Below are positions 52,484 through 62,295 of a stretch of DNA of 64,000 bases, piece after piece. The stretch lies in NCBI GenBank assembly GCA_017552985.1, contig JAFZNO010000093.1, positions 1 to 64,000 of the forward strand, written 5' to 3'. Position 1 is the first letter of the stretch. Every line of letters starts with the position of its first letter. The notes below the pieces were generated by a model that had not been told where the DNA came from, searched no databases, and saw only the letters and a program-made list of their open reading frames with translations. Origin of the DNA: Lachnospiraceae bacterium (GTDB lineage Bacteria; Bacillota; Clostridia; Lachnospirales; Lachnospiraceae). The translations under genes and the position numbers were made by a program.

Positions 52484-54580
52484 TTACTTAACCCCAAACA
52501 GAAGATCACCGTAAGAAGGATAAGGCCAGTAGTCCTTGGCGGTGATGGTCTCGGCTTCGTCGACGGGCTTTCTCAGCTCTGCCATCTTAGGTAATACCTT
52601 GTCGCGGATCAGCTCGGATTCCTTGATGGTATCCTTTGCTTTGGAAAGTCCTGCAACTGCCTTCTCAAGCTCTCCGATCTTTCCATAGATCTCATCCGTC
52701 AATCCGGACAGCTTGCTAACCAGCTCGGTCTCGTACTTGCATGCCAGCTTGCTGTTGAGTGCCTTCTTCGTTGCGGCGCTGCCTGCAACGTCTGCGGTAA
52801 AGCTCTCGATTGCCGGAACGATCTGGGTCTTTGCCATCTCGATCATGGTGTTTGCCTCGATGGTTACAGTCTTGTTGTAGTTCTCCAGCATGATCTCGCA
52901 TCTGGACTTCAGTTCTGCCTCGGAGAATACCTTGTGGCTGGTGAGCATCTTTACGTTCTTCGCATCCAGCAGATGAGGCATGCAGTCTGCGGTAGTTCTG
53001 TAGTTCAGAAGTCCTCTCTTCTCGGTTGCTTCCTTGATCCAGCTGTCATCATAACCGTTGCCGTTGAAGATGATGTGCTTGTGATCCTTGATGGTCTTGC
53101 GGATCATTTCATGCAGTGCGCTCTCGAAATCTTTTGCCTTCTCAAGGCGGTCTGCGTAGATCTTTAAGGATTCAGCAACTGCTGCGTTCAGCATGATGTT
53201 TGCACATGCGATGCTGTTGGAGGAACCAAGCATTCTGAACTCAAATTTGTTTCCGGTGAATGCAAAAGGTGAAGTTCTGTTTCTGTCGGTCGTGTCTCTG
53301 TTGAACTTCGGAAGCACGTCTACGCCGAGCTTCATAACGGTCTTTTCCGTTCCCTTATAAGGCTTGCCGGTCTCAATTGCATCCATGACTGCGCTCAGCT
53401 CATCGCCAAGGAAGATGGAAATAACTGCGGGCGGTGCCTCGTTCGCGCCAAGTCTGTGATCGTTTCCCGCGGTTGCAACGGAAAGTCTCAGCAGATCCTG
53501 ATAATCATCCACTGCCTTGATGACTGCACAACAGAACAGTAAGAACTGTGCGTTTTCATAAGGCGTGTCGCCAGGCGAAAGAAGATTGATGCCGGTATCG
53601 GTTGCGATGGACCAGTTGTTGTGCTTACCGCTTCCGTTTACGCCTGCGAAAGGCTTCTCATGAAGGAGGCATACCAGACCGTGCTTTGCAGCAACCTTCT
53701 GCATGATCTCCATGGTCAACTGGTTGTGATCCGTTGCAATGTTCGTGGTGCTGTAGATGGGTGCCAGCTCATGCTGTGCAGGTGCCACCTCGTTGTGCTC
53801 CGTCTTTGCAAGGATGCCGAGCTTCCAAAGCTCCTGGTTCAGATCCTCCATGTATGCCTGAACTCTGGGCTTGATCACGCCGAAGTAATGGTCATCCATC
53901 TCCTGTCCCTTAGGAGGCTTTGCTCCGAAAAGGGTTCTGCCGGTGAACCGGAGGTCAGGACGAAGATCATACATTTCCTTGGTGATCAGGAAGTACTCCT
54001 GCTCGGGACCTACGGAAGATCTCACGCACTTAGCGGTGTCATTTCCGAAGAGTCTTAAAATTCTCAGTGCCTGCTTGTTCAATGCTTCCATGGAACGAAG
54101 CAGCGGTGTTTTCTTATCCAGCGCCTCACCGCCGTATGAACAGAATGCGGTGGGAATGCAAAGCGTCTTGCCTTTAATGAATGCATAGGAGGTAGGATCC
54201 CATGCGGTATATCCTCTAGCCTCGAAGGTAGCTCTAAGACCTCCGCTCGGGAAGGAAGATGCATCAGGCTCGCCCTGAATGAGTTCCTTTCCTGAAAACT
54301 CCATCAGCACGCCGCCGTCGGGTGCGGGTGAGATAAAGCTGTCATGCTTCTCAGCAGTAATTCCGGTCAGAGGCTGGAACCAATGGGTATAATGGGTGGC
54401 GCCGTTTGCTACCGCCCAATCCCTCATGGCGACCGCAACTGCATTTGCTACGCTCTCATCCAGCTTTGCGCCTTCATCGATCGTCTTCTTCAGCGAATTA
54501 TAAACCTTTGCGGACAAATTCGCTTTCATCACCCTGTCATCAAAAACCAAACTGCCAAAATAATCTAAAACTGTTCCCAT
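52484..54580 (-). CDS. glnA: Glutamine synthetase type III
   Basis: 698-residue type III (GlnN) glutamine synthetase, the large dodecameric form common in Clostridia and Bacteroidetes; makes glutamine from glutamate and ammonia. Class signatures: [20 protein letters not shown] near 60-80, [10 protein letters not shown] (metal Glu), [34 protein letters not shown] and [25 protein letters not shown] ribosome binding site. It has its own strong promoter and a leader with two tandem hairpins, so control at the RNA level is likely. Confidence 0.95.
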   Translation of the reverse strand: MGTVLDYFGSLVFDDRVMKANLSAKVYNSLKKTIDEGAKLDESVANAVAVAMRDWAVANGATHYTHWFQPLTGITAEKHDSFISPAPDGGVLMEFSGKELIQGEPDASSFPSGGLRATFEARGYTAWDPTSYAFIKGKTLCIPTAFCSYGGEALDKKTPLLRSMEALNKQALRILRLFGNDTAKCVRSSVGPEQEYFLITKEMYDLRPDLRFTGRTLFGAKPPKGQEMDDHYFGVIKPRVQAYMEDLNQELWKLGILAKTEHNEVAPAQHELAPIYSTTNIATDHNQLTMEIMQKVAAKHGLVCLLHEKPFAGVNGSGKHNNWSIATDTGINLLSPGDTPYENAQFLLFCCAVIKAVDDYQDLLRLSVATAGNDHRLGANEAPPAVISIFLGDELSAVMDAIETGKPYKGTEKTVMKLGVDVLPKFNRDTTDRNRTSPFAFTGNKFEFRMLGSSNSIACANIMLNAAVAESLKIYADRLEKAKDFESALHEMIRKTIKDHKHIIFNGNGYDDSWIKEATEKRGLLNYRTTADCMPHLLDAKNVKMLTSHKVFSEAELKSRCEIMLENYNKTVTIEANTMIEMAKTQIVPAIESFTADVAGSAATKKALNSKLACKYETELVSKLSGLTDEIYGKIGELEKAVAGLSKAKDTIKESELIRDKVLPKMAELRKPVDEAETITAKDYWPYPSYGDLLFGVK

Positions 54581-54684
54581 GGTTATTTCCTCCCTAATTT
54601 TTTCTTGAACCCTGCTCTTCCATGCTGTCGGAAATCAGTTGAAGAATTGCATGCCTTTCGTTCACTTGATTTCTCGGCATTAGT

Positions 54685-54724
54685 AAAGGCGCCGGGGGTG
54701 ATTTTACACACCTGCGGCGCCTTT
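54685..54724 (-). promoter_or_regulatory. glnA leader hairpin 2
   Basis: AAAGGCGCCG / CGGCGCCTTT, 10-bp perfect stem with an inner GGTG/CACC, about 100 nt before the glnA start. Its left arm CAAAGGCG repeats the beginning of hairpin 1. Only three U follow, so it would be a barrier or protein-binding site rather than a strong terminator. Confidence 0.6.
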
Positions 54725-54760
54725 GCCTCTGCCTATGTTGATTAGGGTTTTTGTATAAAG

Positions 54761-54798
54761 AAAAAGCGTCTGGGAACATATCGTTCGCAGACGCCTTT
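54761..54798 (-). terminator. glnA leader hairpin 1 (attenuator-like terminator)
   Basis: AAAGGCGTCTG / CAGACGCTTT with a 15-nt loop, followed by TTTTTC, lying only ~10-45 nt downstream of the mapped promoter start. A terminator this early in a leader implies regulated read-through; no leader peptide is seen, so a protein (for example an ANTAR antiterminator) or small ligand would be needed. Confidence 0.65.
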
Positions 54799-54813
54799 GT
54801 CTTTATGTAGCGA

Positions 54814-54842
54814 ATCATACGCCACTTTTTTCCGTTTGTCAA
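54814..54842 (-). promoter_or_regulatory. glnA promoter
   Basis: TTGACA (54837-54842), 17-nt spacer, TATGAT (54814-54819) on the minus strand. Transcription would start near 54807, giving a ~225-nt leader with two hairpins. From here to 54969 I see only AT-rich sequence. Confidence 0.85.
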
Positions 54843-54969
54843 TCCCTTTTTTCAAATTTTTTGTCCTTTTTTCATTTGTGTCGCTAACTTGATAAAACAC
54901 GGGCCTTCCGGAATGTTTTGCTTTCATAAATCGATGGGGTGTCGCGATACGTTTCCGCCATGGAAAAGC

Positions 54970-55869
54970 TTATAAAAAAATGATCCGAATCTCAAAATCA
55001 CCATTTTCATTGATGCTTGCGCTGATTTTTCCGTTATACTTTTCCACAATGCGTTTTACGACGTATAGCCCAAGGCCGCTTCCCGGCTGATCTCCTGAAG
55101 CACTGCGATAAAAAGGCTGAAATATAGAATTCACGTCCATCTCAGTAAGAAGTTCCCCATCATTCGAAAAGACTAGTTCGATGCCATTTTCTTCCATCTT
55201 TGTGAGCCTGATCGAGATCCGGCCACGTGCATACTTTTTTGCATTGGAATATAGATTCTCCAGCAGACGCAATATGTCCACCTCAACCGCAGATAATTCA
55301 CAACCATCCTCTGCCACGTCCGCATGAAATTCGATCCCTGCTTCCTCAATCCATTCATACTGTGCAAGCGTTACTTCTTCAAGCATGCGCTTTAATGAGA
55401 GTTTGGAAAGCTCCTCTGTTTTTCCTTCCACAAGTGACAGGGCAAAGAATTCATCGGAAAGCTCTTTTAAGTACGTTGTCTTTGCCATGGCCTTTTCCAG
55501 ATATGAGCAGCTGCGCGGGGACAGTCCCTGATCCTGCGCGATCATCTGCATGTATCCGCTGGCAGCGGTGAGCGGCGTTCGAAAGTCATGGGAGATGCCG
55601 GCAACCATGGTTTTCACGGCCTGTCTCTCCTCCTCCGCCTTCTTGATCAAGGTCTGCTCCTCATCAACATAGGCCTGCAATTCCTTTGCGAGTTCCACCG
55701 TTCCCTTGTCGAACTGTTCCACGCGGATCAGACGATTTTGTTTTTGTTCCCGGATTTCCTTAAGTTGCCTTGTAAAAAGCGCAAGCTGGCGCCTGCGTCG
55801 CACTAACCTGATGACTAGCACGGCACACGCGCCCAGCAATATGAAGCATAAAGGCATCCAAATTGTCAT
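54970..55869 (-). CDS. Sensor histidine kinase
   Basis: 299-residue kinase with one N-terminal membrane segment (PLCFILLGACAVLVIRLV) and almost no extracellular part, then a coiled linker, H-box GISHDFRTPLTAASGYMQ, N-box ENLYSNAKKYA and G-boxes (GSGLGLYVVKRIVEKYNG). Intramembrane-sensing type often paired with ABC transporters that detect antimicrobial peptides. Overlaps the permease stop by 4 nt. A Y-V pair here is TAT GTT, against the habit of the window, hinting at different ancestry. Confidence 0.88.
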   Translation of the reverse strand: MTIWMPLCFILLGACAVLVIRLVRRRRQLALFTRQLKEIREQKQNRLIRVEQFDKGTVELAKELQAYVDEEQTLIKKAEEERQAVKTMVAGISHDFRTPLTAASGYMQMIAQDQGLSPRSCSYLEKAMAKTTYLKELSDEFFALSLVEGKTEELSKLSLKRMLEEVTLAQYEWIEEAGIEFHADVAEDGCELSAVEVDILRLLENLYSNAKKYARGRISIRLTKMEENGIELVFSNDGELLTEMDVNSIFQPFYRSASGDQPGSGLGLYVVKRIVEKYNGKISASINENGDFEIRIIFL

Positions 55870-56609
55870 GCGATCTTTCTCTTTCTGATCCCCAAATCAA
55901 TGATAAAATACCAAAGTGCAAACTCAATAACAAATCCAAGCAATACGTGCACGATCATCATGCCGTCGATGGGCTCCGTGATAATGATCATCAACTGATT
56001 CGTCAGACTCATATAACTGAAATGGAGTCCCAATTCCGGCATTTTCATGATCGTTCCAAACAGCCACGTAAAGAACGGGAAAACCATAATATCTACAATC
56101 CAAAATCTCATGAAGCAGGTAACGATGCCCGTTTTGGACTTTCTGACAACCAGTAGAATCAGTACGCTGCAAAAAGCAACGCGTGCCAGCGCAACGATCA
56201 GTAATAACAATCTGCCAACCACATGGTCAAAGCTTCCAAGGCCCCATCTGAAGCCTGCAAAAATATAGTATCCGCAGCCCGTAACAAACGTCAACGCAAG
56301 GAATAAGATTCCGTCCGTCAGGATCTTGCTAAACACGATCGAAAACGGGCTATTTCCAGCCATGATCTCATAGTATCCAAGCTTTCCCTGATCATAAAGC
56401 GTTCCCGCAACGCTCGCAAAAAGCGGCGGATACAGCATCATGATCGCCATGATCATCATACCGCTTTGTTGCAACTGCGTTCCAAGATCCGCCCCAACAT
56501 AATTAATAGCCGTAATGACTGGGATCAAGCCACAAATGACAGTGCAAATAACTAAAAAACTAATGTGTTTTCCCAAACGATAGCTTTCCGCTTTTATTAA
56601 TCGATTCAT
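55866..56609 (-). CDS. ABC-2 type transporter permease
   Basis: 247-residue permease with six predicted membrane segments (HISFLVICTVICGLIPVITA to FVIEFALWYFIIDLG). With the ATPase just upstream it forms an ABC transporter of the type seen in lantibiotic immunity and antibiotic export. Pairs Y-V (TAT GTT) and H-V (CAT GTG) depart from the codon-pair habit of the other genes. Overlaps both neighbours by 4 nt. Confidence 0.8.
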   Translation of the reverse strand: MNRLIKAESYRLGKHISFLVICTVICGLIPVITAINYVGADLGTQLQQSGMMIMAIMMLYPPLFASVAGTLYDQGKLGYYEIMAGNSPFSIVFSKILTDGILFLALTFVTGCGYYIFAGFRWGLGSFDHVVGRLLLLIVALARVAFCSVLILLVVRKSKTGIVTCFMRFWIVDIMVFPFFTWLFGTIMKMPELGLHFSYMSLTNQLMIIITEPIDGMMIVHVLLGFVIEFALWYFIIDLGIRKRKIA

Positions 56610-57511
56610 GATTTTTCACCCACCTTCCCGATGTAGTACTCCTCCAATGACTCCCCTTCCAGATTGAAACGGGTGATGATCAGTCCCTGATCCGTAACGG
56701 TCTTGGATATCTTTTTGAGTTCGTCCAGACGCTCATAGATCATGATCTCGTTATCATGGGTGATCTTGTAATCGTGAATGTTCAATTTTTCTTCAATGAC
56801 CGTCGCCGTCCGCGTGACGTCATCCGTCTGCAGCGCAAGGCGCGTGTGCGTCTTTTGTAAAAGCTCCTCGTGAGAAAGCTCCTCAACCAGCTTTCCCTCC
56901 CTGATGATCGCATAATCCGTGCAGAGCTCAGACAGCTCCTTCAGGATGTGGCTGGAGATCAGGATGGTCACTTTTCTTGTCCTTACCAGCTCCATTAACA
57001 TGTTACGGATGTCAATGATGCCCTCAGGATCCAGTCCGTTAATCGGCTCATCCAATACCATGATCTCAGGCCCCGGCAGCATAGACATCGCCAGGCCAAG
57101 GCGCTGCCTCATGCCCAGTGAAAATTGTCCTGCAATCTTTTTTCCCGTGTTTTCCAGTCCCACAAAGGCCAGCAGTTCATCTATTCGACCTTGGTCAGGA
57201 ATGCCGCGAAGCCTCCGGATATACTCCATGTTCTGCCTTGCAGTCATGCTCAGATCCATATAGGGTTCCTCAATGATGAAACTAACCCGGTCCCGCATCT
57301 TATCGAGATTCTCCGATCCGAAAAACCGGATCTTACCCGAATCTGCTCCCGTCAGTCCCGCCATCATCTTCATCACCGTGGTTTTACCGGCTCCGTTCGG
57401 CCCGATGAGTCCATACACGTGACCCTTTTCCATTTTCAGTGAAAAGCCGTCCACAACTTTTTTTCTGCCGTAGCTTTTGGACAGCTGATCTAGTTCCATT
57501 ACGTATTCCAT
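56606..57511 (-). CDS. ABC transporter ATP-binding protein
   Basis: 301-residue ATPase: Walker A GPNGAGKTT, signature FSLGMRQRLGLAMS, Walker B IMVLDEPINGLDPE, H-loop ISSHILKELSE, and a ~75-residue C-terminal extension typical of drug or lantibiotic exporters. ATG at 57511 has AAGGAGG eight nt before it; the in-frame sequence upstream of that is not conserved. Operon with the permease, kinase and response regulator. Confidence 0.88.
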   Translation of the reverse strand: MEYVMELDQLSKSYGRKKVVDGFSLKMEKGHVYGLIGPNGAGKTTVMKMMAGLTGADSGKIRFFGSENLDKMRDRVSFIIEEPYMDLSMTARQNMEYIRRLRGIPDQGRIDELLAFVGLENTGKKIAGQFSLGMRQRLGLAMSMLPGPEIMVLDEPINGLDPEGIIDIRNMLMELVRTRKVTILISSHILKELSELCTDYAIIREGKLVEELSHEELLQKTHTRLALQTDDVTRTATVIEEKLNIHDYKITHDNEIMIYERLDELKKISKTVTDQGLIITRFNLEGESLEEYYIGKVGEKS

Positions 57512-57586
57512 GGTTTCTTCCTCCTTTTCTGAAGTCAGTTTATCCAAGAAACGTTCAGAAAAGGTTAAGATAATACTTAACGTTGG

Positions 57587-58282
57587 TTAATTTGCAAGCC
57601 TGTAACCCATTCCCCATACGGTTTCGATATATTCCTCAGAATCGTTTGCGGCAAGCTTGCTGCGCAAGTTACTTACGTGAACCTTTACTGCATTATCATC
57701 ATAGTTTCCGCTGTCCTCATCCCATAAGGAATCAAAAATGTTCGAGCGTGAAAAGATTTTATTCGGATTGGAAAGCAATAGCTTTAAGATCTCATATTCT
57801 TTCACCGTGAGCGTCAATTCCTTCCCGCATACGTAGGCCCTGCCTTCCTTTACGTGAAGGCTCAGGTTCTTATGCGTAAGAACGTCCTGATCATCACTTC
57901 GCCTGCCGCTCCTTCGAAGGAGCGCCTCGATGCGCACAAGCACTTCTCCCAGGTCGAAGGGTTTTGTGACGTAATCGTCCGCGCCGATGCGGATCACGTC
58001 GATCTTTGTCTGTACCATGTCCTTTGCAGACAAAACCATTACCGGAACGTCCGAGTGCTCCCGAAGCTCCTTAAGCACCTGATCACCGCTTTTGTACGGC
58101 AACATGATGTCCAAAAGGATCAGATCGCTCTGTGAATCCAATGCCTTCCTAAGCCCTTCCATGCCATTCGATGCCGTTTCCACCGCATATCCGTTATCGG
58201 TCAGAAACGAGCTCAAAAGCTCACTTATTTCATTGTCGTCCTCTACCAAAAGAATCTTTTTTGAGCCATTCCGTTCAGCCAT
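57587..58282 (-). CDS. OmpR-family response regulator
   Basis: 231-residue regulator. Receiver: acidic pocket VEDDNE, phospho-Asp in LILLDIMLP, Lys in VTKPFDLGE. C-terminal OmpR winged helix (~130-231) with LTVKEYEILKLLLSNPNKIF and SNLRSKLAANDSEEYIETVW. Partner of the kinase at 54970; it should control the ABC genes of this cassette. ATG at 58282 preceded by GAGAGGGAACC. Confidence 0.9.
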   Translation of the reverse strand: MAERNGSKKILLVEDDNEISELLSSFLTDNGYAVETASNGMEGLRKALDSQSDLILLDIMLPYKSGDQVLKELREHSDVPVMVLSAKDMVQTKIDVIRIGADDYVTKPFDLGEVLVRIEALLRRSGRRSDDQDVLTHKNLSLHVKEGRAYVCGKELTLTVKEYEILKLLLSNPNKIFSRSNIFDSLWDEDSGNYDDNAVKVHVSNLRSKLAANDSEEYIETVWGMGYRLAN

Positions 58283-58301
58283 CAAGGTTCCCTCTCACTC
58301 A

Positions 58302-58877
58302 TTATTTAATCAGGATAAACATAAGTAAATTAATGACAAGCGCGATTGCGGCATACGCGATTGTGATCAGCGTTTTCTGGTAAGGACGTTTCGCTTCCTC
58401 CTTCACCGCTTCCATCTCATCCAGTCGTTTTCCTTCCATAAAGGCCACGATTTCCCGATATGTCTGTATGTTTAGCTCTTTTTTCTTCTTTTCCACGACC
58501 ACGGCCACTGCCATGGTGATGACGGCCAGGCACAGCCAAATGCCAACGCCCCAGAATCGCAGCAATTTGACCAAAAGAACCGGCGTGATAATCATAAGCA
58601 TGCTCAGGCAGGAAAATACTCGCCCCAGGCGATCAAATTCCTTCTGATCCTCCATCTTGATCATTTCCTTGATCTCCTCCACGTCGCCCTTTAGCAGGGC
58701 ATCGACGGAAACGCCGAAGACCTCGCTCATGCGAAGAAGGCTGTTAATGTCCGGATAATTCTTGCCGGTCTCCCAGTTGGAAATGGTCTGTCTGGAGACA
58801 AAAATCTTTTCCGCAAGCGCATCCTGCGATAGCCCCGCTTCCGTCCTGTATTTTTTCATCTGATTGCTCAGTTCCAT
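58302..58877 (-). CDS. XRE-type regulator with membrane segments
   Basis: 191-residue protein. N-terminal Cro/C1 helix-turn-helix (~6-60, SQDALAEKIFVSRQTISNWE) then a linker and three hydrophobic segments (VFSCLSMLMIITPVLLVKLL, VGIWLCLAVITMAVAVVVE, ITIAYAAIALVINLLMFILI). A membrane-tethered DNA-binding protein, possibly a substrate or partner of the adjacent M50 membrane proteases. ATG at 58877 with GAGGAG nine nt upstream. Confidence 0.82.
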   Translation of the reverse strand: MELSNQMKKYRTEAGLSQDALAEKIFVSRQTISNWETGKNYPDINSLLRMSEVFGVSVDALLKGDVEEIKEMIKMEDQKEFDRLGRVFSCLSMLMIITPVLLVKLLRFWGVGIWLCLAVITMAVAVVVEKKKKELNIQTYREIVAFMEGKRLDEMEAVKEEAKRPYQKTLITIAYAAIALVINLLMFILIK

Positions 58878-58948
58878 GTTGCAACTCTCCTCTGGTAATT
58901 GATTCCTCAATCATTCTACCATGAGGAGCATTATTTGAAAAGCACCGT

Positions 58949-59680
58949 TTAGTCTTCCATGACGCACATGTCCGTGACAGCCTTTGGAACGTCCTTTTTG
59001 ATCTGCTCCATGTTGCCCCGCCGGAGTTTCATTTCCTCTTCGTTTTGATCCTTCTTGGCATTCAACCATGCATAGTAGTGACCCAGGAACTGAAACGCAA
59101 CGTCATCCGAGGAAGTCATGGCCTGAATACCCTGTTCGTCGTAGCGGCCGTTCGGGTTCATCTTCTCCAAAAATCCTGCTTCAAACACGGCCTTCTCTTC
59201 TTCAGCCGTTTTCCCGCCCTTCATGATCCTAAGGAACCTTCCGCCGTCGGAATAAAGGATTCCGGTCTTCGTCTTGGGATTTAGGCAAAAGAATCCCATG
59301 CCGATCGGTATGAAGGTCATCATTGCCCGGAAAACGGTAACGCCCCAAAATAAGGAAATGCCACAGAGCATTCCGAACAAAATGGAAGCTAACGGACCTG
59401 CAAGCAGCGTCCTGGCAAACTTTTTGAGATTCGCCTCACTCTGCTCCGTGGGAGCGGCCCCGCCAATGCCACACCACAGCAGGATATTCTTTTCGATCCC
59501 CAAACGTAACTTGCCATTTTCGCCCCAATATAATTTTAACGGACCCACCACCAGGAGTTCAAATTTCCAGCCCTGCGCCAAGCCGGCAACCACGTGACCG
59601 CCCTCGTGCACGATCCCCGAAACAAAATATGCAACGATCCAACTTCCAATACATTCCAGAACGGTCTTCATAACTTCCAT
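58949..59680 (-). CDS. M50-family (site-2 protease-like) membrane protein, copy A
   Basis: 243-residue membrane protein with the zinc motif HEGGHVVAGLAQGWKFELLV (HExxH) in the first membrane segment and a second conserved block GILYSDGGRFLRIMKGGKTA, which may supply the third ligand Asp. About five membrane segments; cytosolic C-terminus. Close paralogue of the next gene upstream, sharing the whole layout. Substrate unknown; candidates are the membrane-bound XRE protein or a signal peptide. No PDZ domain. Confidence 0.8.
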   Translation of the reverse strand: MEVMKTVLECIGSWIVAYFVSGIVHEGGHVVAGLAQGWKFELLVVGPLKLYWGENGKLRLGIEKNILLWCGIGGAAPTEQSEANLKKFARTLLAGPLASILFGMLCGISLFWGVTVFRAMMTFIPIGMGFFCLNPKTKTGILYSDGGRFLRIMKGGKTAEEEKAVFEAGFLEKMNPNGRYDEQGIQAMTSSDDVAFQFLGHYYAWLNAKKDQNEEEMKLRRGNMEQIKKDVPKAVTDMCVMED

Positions 59681-59695
59681 CTTTTCTTCCTCCGA

Positions 59696-60430
59696 TTAAT
59701 TCTCTACCACGCACATGTCTGCGATTGCCTGGGGAACGTCTTTCCTAAGAGTCTCCATCACGGCGATCTGCTCCTTCATTTCCTCTGCATCGTCTTCCTT
59801 CTTTGCATTCAGGTATGCATAATAGTGACCCATGTAGCTAAAAGACTTATCCTCGGAAGCAATCAGGGTTTCAATGCCCTTCACGTCATATTTCTCTTCT
59901 GGAGAAAATGTTGCGTGCATGGCAGCATCAAAAAGTGCCTTCTCCTCTTCATATGTTTTTCCGCCCTTAACGATCCTAAGGTATCTTCCTCCGTCCGTAT
60001 AAAAAAGTCCCGTCTTTGCATTCGGAAGCAGGCAGGCAGATCCCATGGAGATCGGCATAAAGGTCATCAGCATCACGAAAAGACTCGGATGAAAAATCAG
60101 GCATATTCCGCTAATTCCTCCCAAAACGAACGAAGCAATGGGACCCGCCAATAAAATCTTCGCATATGCCTTGAGATTTTCATCTGATTTCTCCCTGGGA
60201 ATTGTACCGCCAAGGCCACCCCAAAGAGCCGGGTTCTTTTCGATTCCAATCTTAACTTTATCATCTTTCTCATCGCGATAGATTTTTATCGGTCCAATCA
60301 CCATAATCGCGAATTTCCATCCCTGTACCAGACCTGCAATCACGTGTCCGCCTTCATGAATGATCGTGGATGCCATCATTGCAACAAATCCAAATCCGAT
60401 TACTTTCAAAATTAAAACGATAAGTTCCAT
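59696..60430 (-). CDS. M50-family (site-2 protease-like) membrane protein, copy B
   Basis: 244-residue paralogue of copy A: HEGGHVIAGLVQGWKFAIMV, then GLFYTDGGRYLRIVKGGKTY and a C-terminus DVPQAIADMCVVEN matching DVPKAVTDMCVMED of copy A. Start ATG at 60430 with GGAGG eight nt upstream; a longer reading would add a lysine/asparagine-rich tail with no support. The gap of 15 nt to copy A shows one operon that continues into the XRE, two-component and ABC genes. No promoter of clear consensus is seen in the 140 nt upstream. Confidence 0.8.
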   Translation of the reverse strand: MELIVLILKVIGFGFVAMMASTIIHEGGHVIAGLVQGWKFAIMVIGPIKIYRDEKDDKVKIGIEKNPALWGGLGGTIPREKSDENLKAYAKILLAGPIASFVLGGISGICLIFHPSLFVMLMTFMPISMGSACLLPNAKTGLFYTDGGRYLRIVKGGKTYEEEKALFDAAMHATFSPEEKYDVKGIETLIASEDKSFSYMGHYYAYLNAKKEDDAEEMKEQIAVMETLRKDVPQAIADMCVVEN

Positions 60431-60573
60431 TTTTCTTTCCTCCAAGATTGTATTTTTTTTGTATTTTTGATTTTTGTTTTTGCTCGGTTTTGTTTCCCCC
60501 TCGCTTGATCTCACCATATCGTTTTCCCGGCTTTTTGTCTATCAAAGGTCTTTGTCATTTGGCAAAAACGCAC

Positions 60574-60604
60574 AAAAAAAGGACGTCAAAAGTTTTTGAC
60601 GTCC
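60574..60604. terminator. Terminator after gltD
   Basis: GGACGTCAAAA / TTTTTGACGTCC stem, followed on the minus strand by seven T (60574-60580). On the plus strand a C/T-rich tail follows as well. It separates gltBD from the M50 operon. Confidence 0.85.
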
Positions 60605-60677
60605 CCTTTTTTCGGGCTTTTTCGGGCATTTTTACCAAAATGCCCCTATTCAATAACTATCGATATTTATTTTAGGA

Positions 60678-62249
60678 TTACAAGTTCGTATACCCCATCA
60701 ATGCCGCGTCAACTTCCTTTGCCGCACCTCTGCCTTCCGCGATTGCCCACACAACGAGGGACTGTCCCCGGTGCATGTCGCCTGCCGTGAAGATTTTCTT
60801 CTTGGAGGTGTGATATCCGCAGGGCGAGGTTTTTACGTTCGTCCGTCCGTCAACTTCCACCCCAAAGGCTTCCGTGACGTAGGATTCACTTCCAAGGAAT
60901 CCTGCGGCAATGAGAACGAGCTGGGCGGGTACCGTCTTCTCAGAACCTGCCACGGGAACCATGTTCATTCTTCCCGTTTTCTCATCCTTCTTCGCCTCGA
61001 GGGAAACTAAAACCACTTCTTTCAGGTTCCCCTTCTCGTCCTTCACAAATTCTTTTACGGTCGTCTGGTAGACTCTGGGATCCTCACCAAACTTCCAGAT
61101 GGCCTCCTCCTGGCCGTAATCCACTTTCAGGATCCTGGGCCACTCGGGCCATGGATTCGACGGTAATCTCGTCTCTGAAGGCTTCGGCATCATCTCAAGC
61201 TGCGTCACGGACCTTGCTCCAAGTCTGATGCAACTGCCGACACAGTCATTTCCCGTGTCACCGCCGCCGATCACGATCACGTCCTTATCCTTTGCCAACT
61301 CATAAGGAACCTTCTTAAAATCAGAATCCAAAAGACTCTTCGTCACTTGTCCTAGGAAGTCAACTGCAAAATAGATGCCCTTTGCATCTCTTCCGGGTGC
61401 GTTGATGTCTCTGGGATGCGATGCGCCGCACGCCAAAATGATGGCGTCATATTCCTTTTCCAGCTCTGCGGGATCAATCCGTACCGTTCCGTCTTCCCAC
61501 GTCTCAGCGCTTGTTGCTTCTCCTTTTTTACCAGTCTTGGATGGTTGCACGGCATCACTTTTCGCTGCCGCGCCTACGTTCGCATTCACGACGAACTTGA
61601 CTCCAGCCTCCTCCATGAGTTTCACGCGTCTGTCGATCACGGACTTTTCCAGCTTCATGTTGGGAATGCCGTAGCGGAGAAGTCCGCCCACGCGGTCCTT
61701 TCTCTCATATACCGTCACTTCATGACCGCGTCTGTTCAGAAGCTGCGCTGCAGCAAGTCCGGAAGGACCGCTTCCGATGACTGCGACCTTCTTTCCCGTG
61801 CGAACCTTCGGTGCTACCTCCTTCACAAGATCATGCTCATAGGCATATTCGATCACGGTCTTCTCATTTTCTTTCGTCGATACCGGTGCGTCATGCAATC
61901 CGCAGGTACATGCAGCCTCGCACAGGGCGGGACACACCCTGCAGGTGAATTCCGGAAAGCTGTGGGTCACGGAGAGACGGTCATATGCCTGCTCCAAACG
62001 CCCCCGGAACACCAAGTCATTCACCTCCGGCACCAGATTGTGCAAAGGACATCCTGAAGCCATGCCCGCGATCATCACTCCCGCCTGACAAAAAGGCACG
62101 CCGCAGTCCATGCACCTCGCTGCCTGCTTCTTCTGCTCCTCCAGTGAAAGCCTTCCATGAAACTCATGGAAATCCTTCACCCTTTCTTTTTCCTGTATCA
62201 CCGGTCCGTCAACTCTCTCATATTCCAAAAAACCTGTCGCCTTACCCAT
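60678..62249 (-). CDS. gltD: Glutamate synthase small subunit
   Basis: 523-residue NADPH-dependent subunit; passes electrons through 4Fe-4S clusters and FAD to the large subunit. N-terminal cluster ligands CMDCGVPFC, GCPLHNLVPE, CRVCPALCEAAC; FAD site VIGSGPSGLAAAQLL; NADPH site VIGGGDTGNDC. An insertion near residue 245 (AAAKSDAVQPSKTGKKGEAT) of ~35 residues is not usual for GltD. Start ATG at 62249 with GGGAGGAG upstream; the 11 extra residues of the longer reading are not conserved. Downstream of gltB, separated by an unusual repeat array. Confidence 0.93.
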   Translation of the reverse strand: MGKATGFLEYERVDGPVIQEKERVKDFHEFHGRLSLEEQKKQAARCMDCGVPFCQAGVMIAGMASGCPLHNLVPEVNDLVFRGRLEQAYDRLSVTHSFPEFTCRVCPALCEAACTCGLHDAPVSTKENEKTVIEYAYEHDLVKEVAPKVRTGKKVAVIGSGPSGLAAAQLLNRRGHEVTVYERKDRVGGLLRYGIPNMKLEKSVIDRRVKLMEEAGVKFVVNANVGAAAKSDAVQPSKTGKKGEATSAETWEDGTVRIDPAELEKEYDAIILACGASHPRDINAPGRDAKGIYFAVDFLGQVTKSLLDSDFKKVPYELAKDKDVIVIGGGDTGNDCVGSCIRLGARSVTQLEMMPKPSETRLPSNPWPEWPRILKVDYGQEEAIWKFGEDPRVYQTTVKEFVKDEKGNLKEVVLVSLEAKKDEKTGRMNMVPVAGSEKTVPAQLVLIAAGFLGSESYVTEAFGVEVDGRTNVKTSPCGYHTSKKKIFTAGDMHRGQSLVVWAIAEGRGAAKEVDAALMGYTNL

Positions 62250-62295
62250 TGCCGCTCCTCCCTTATCAACATATATCATCAACTTTCGTTTCTGA

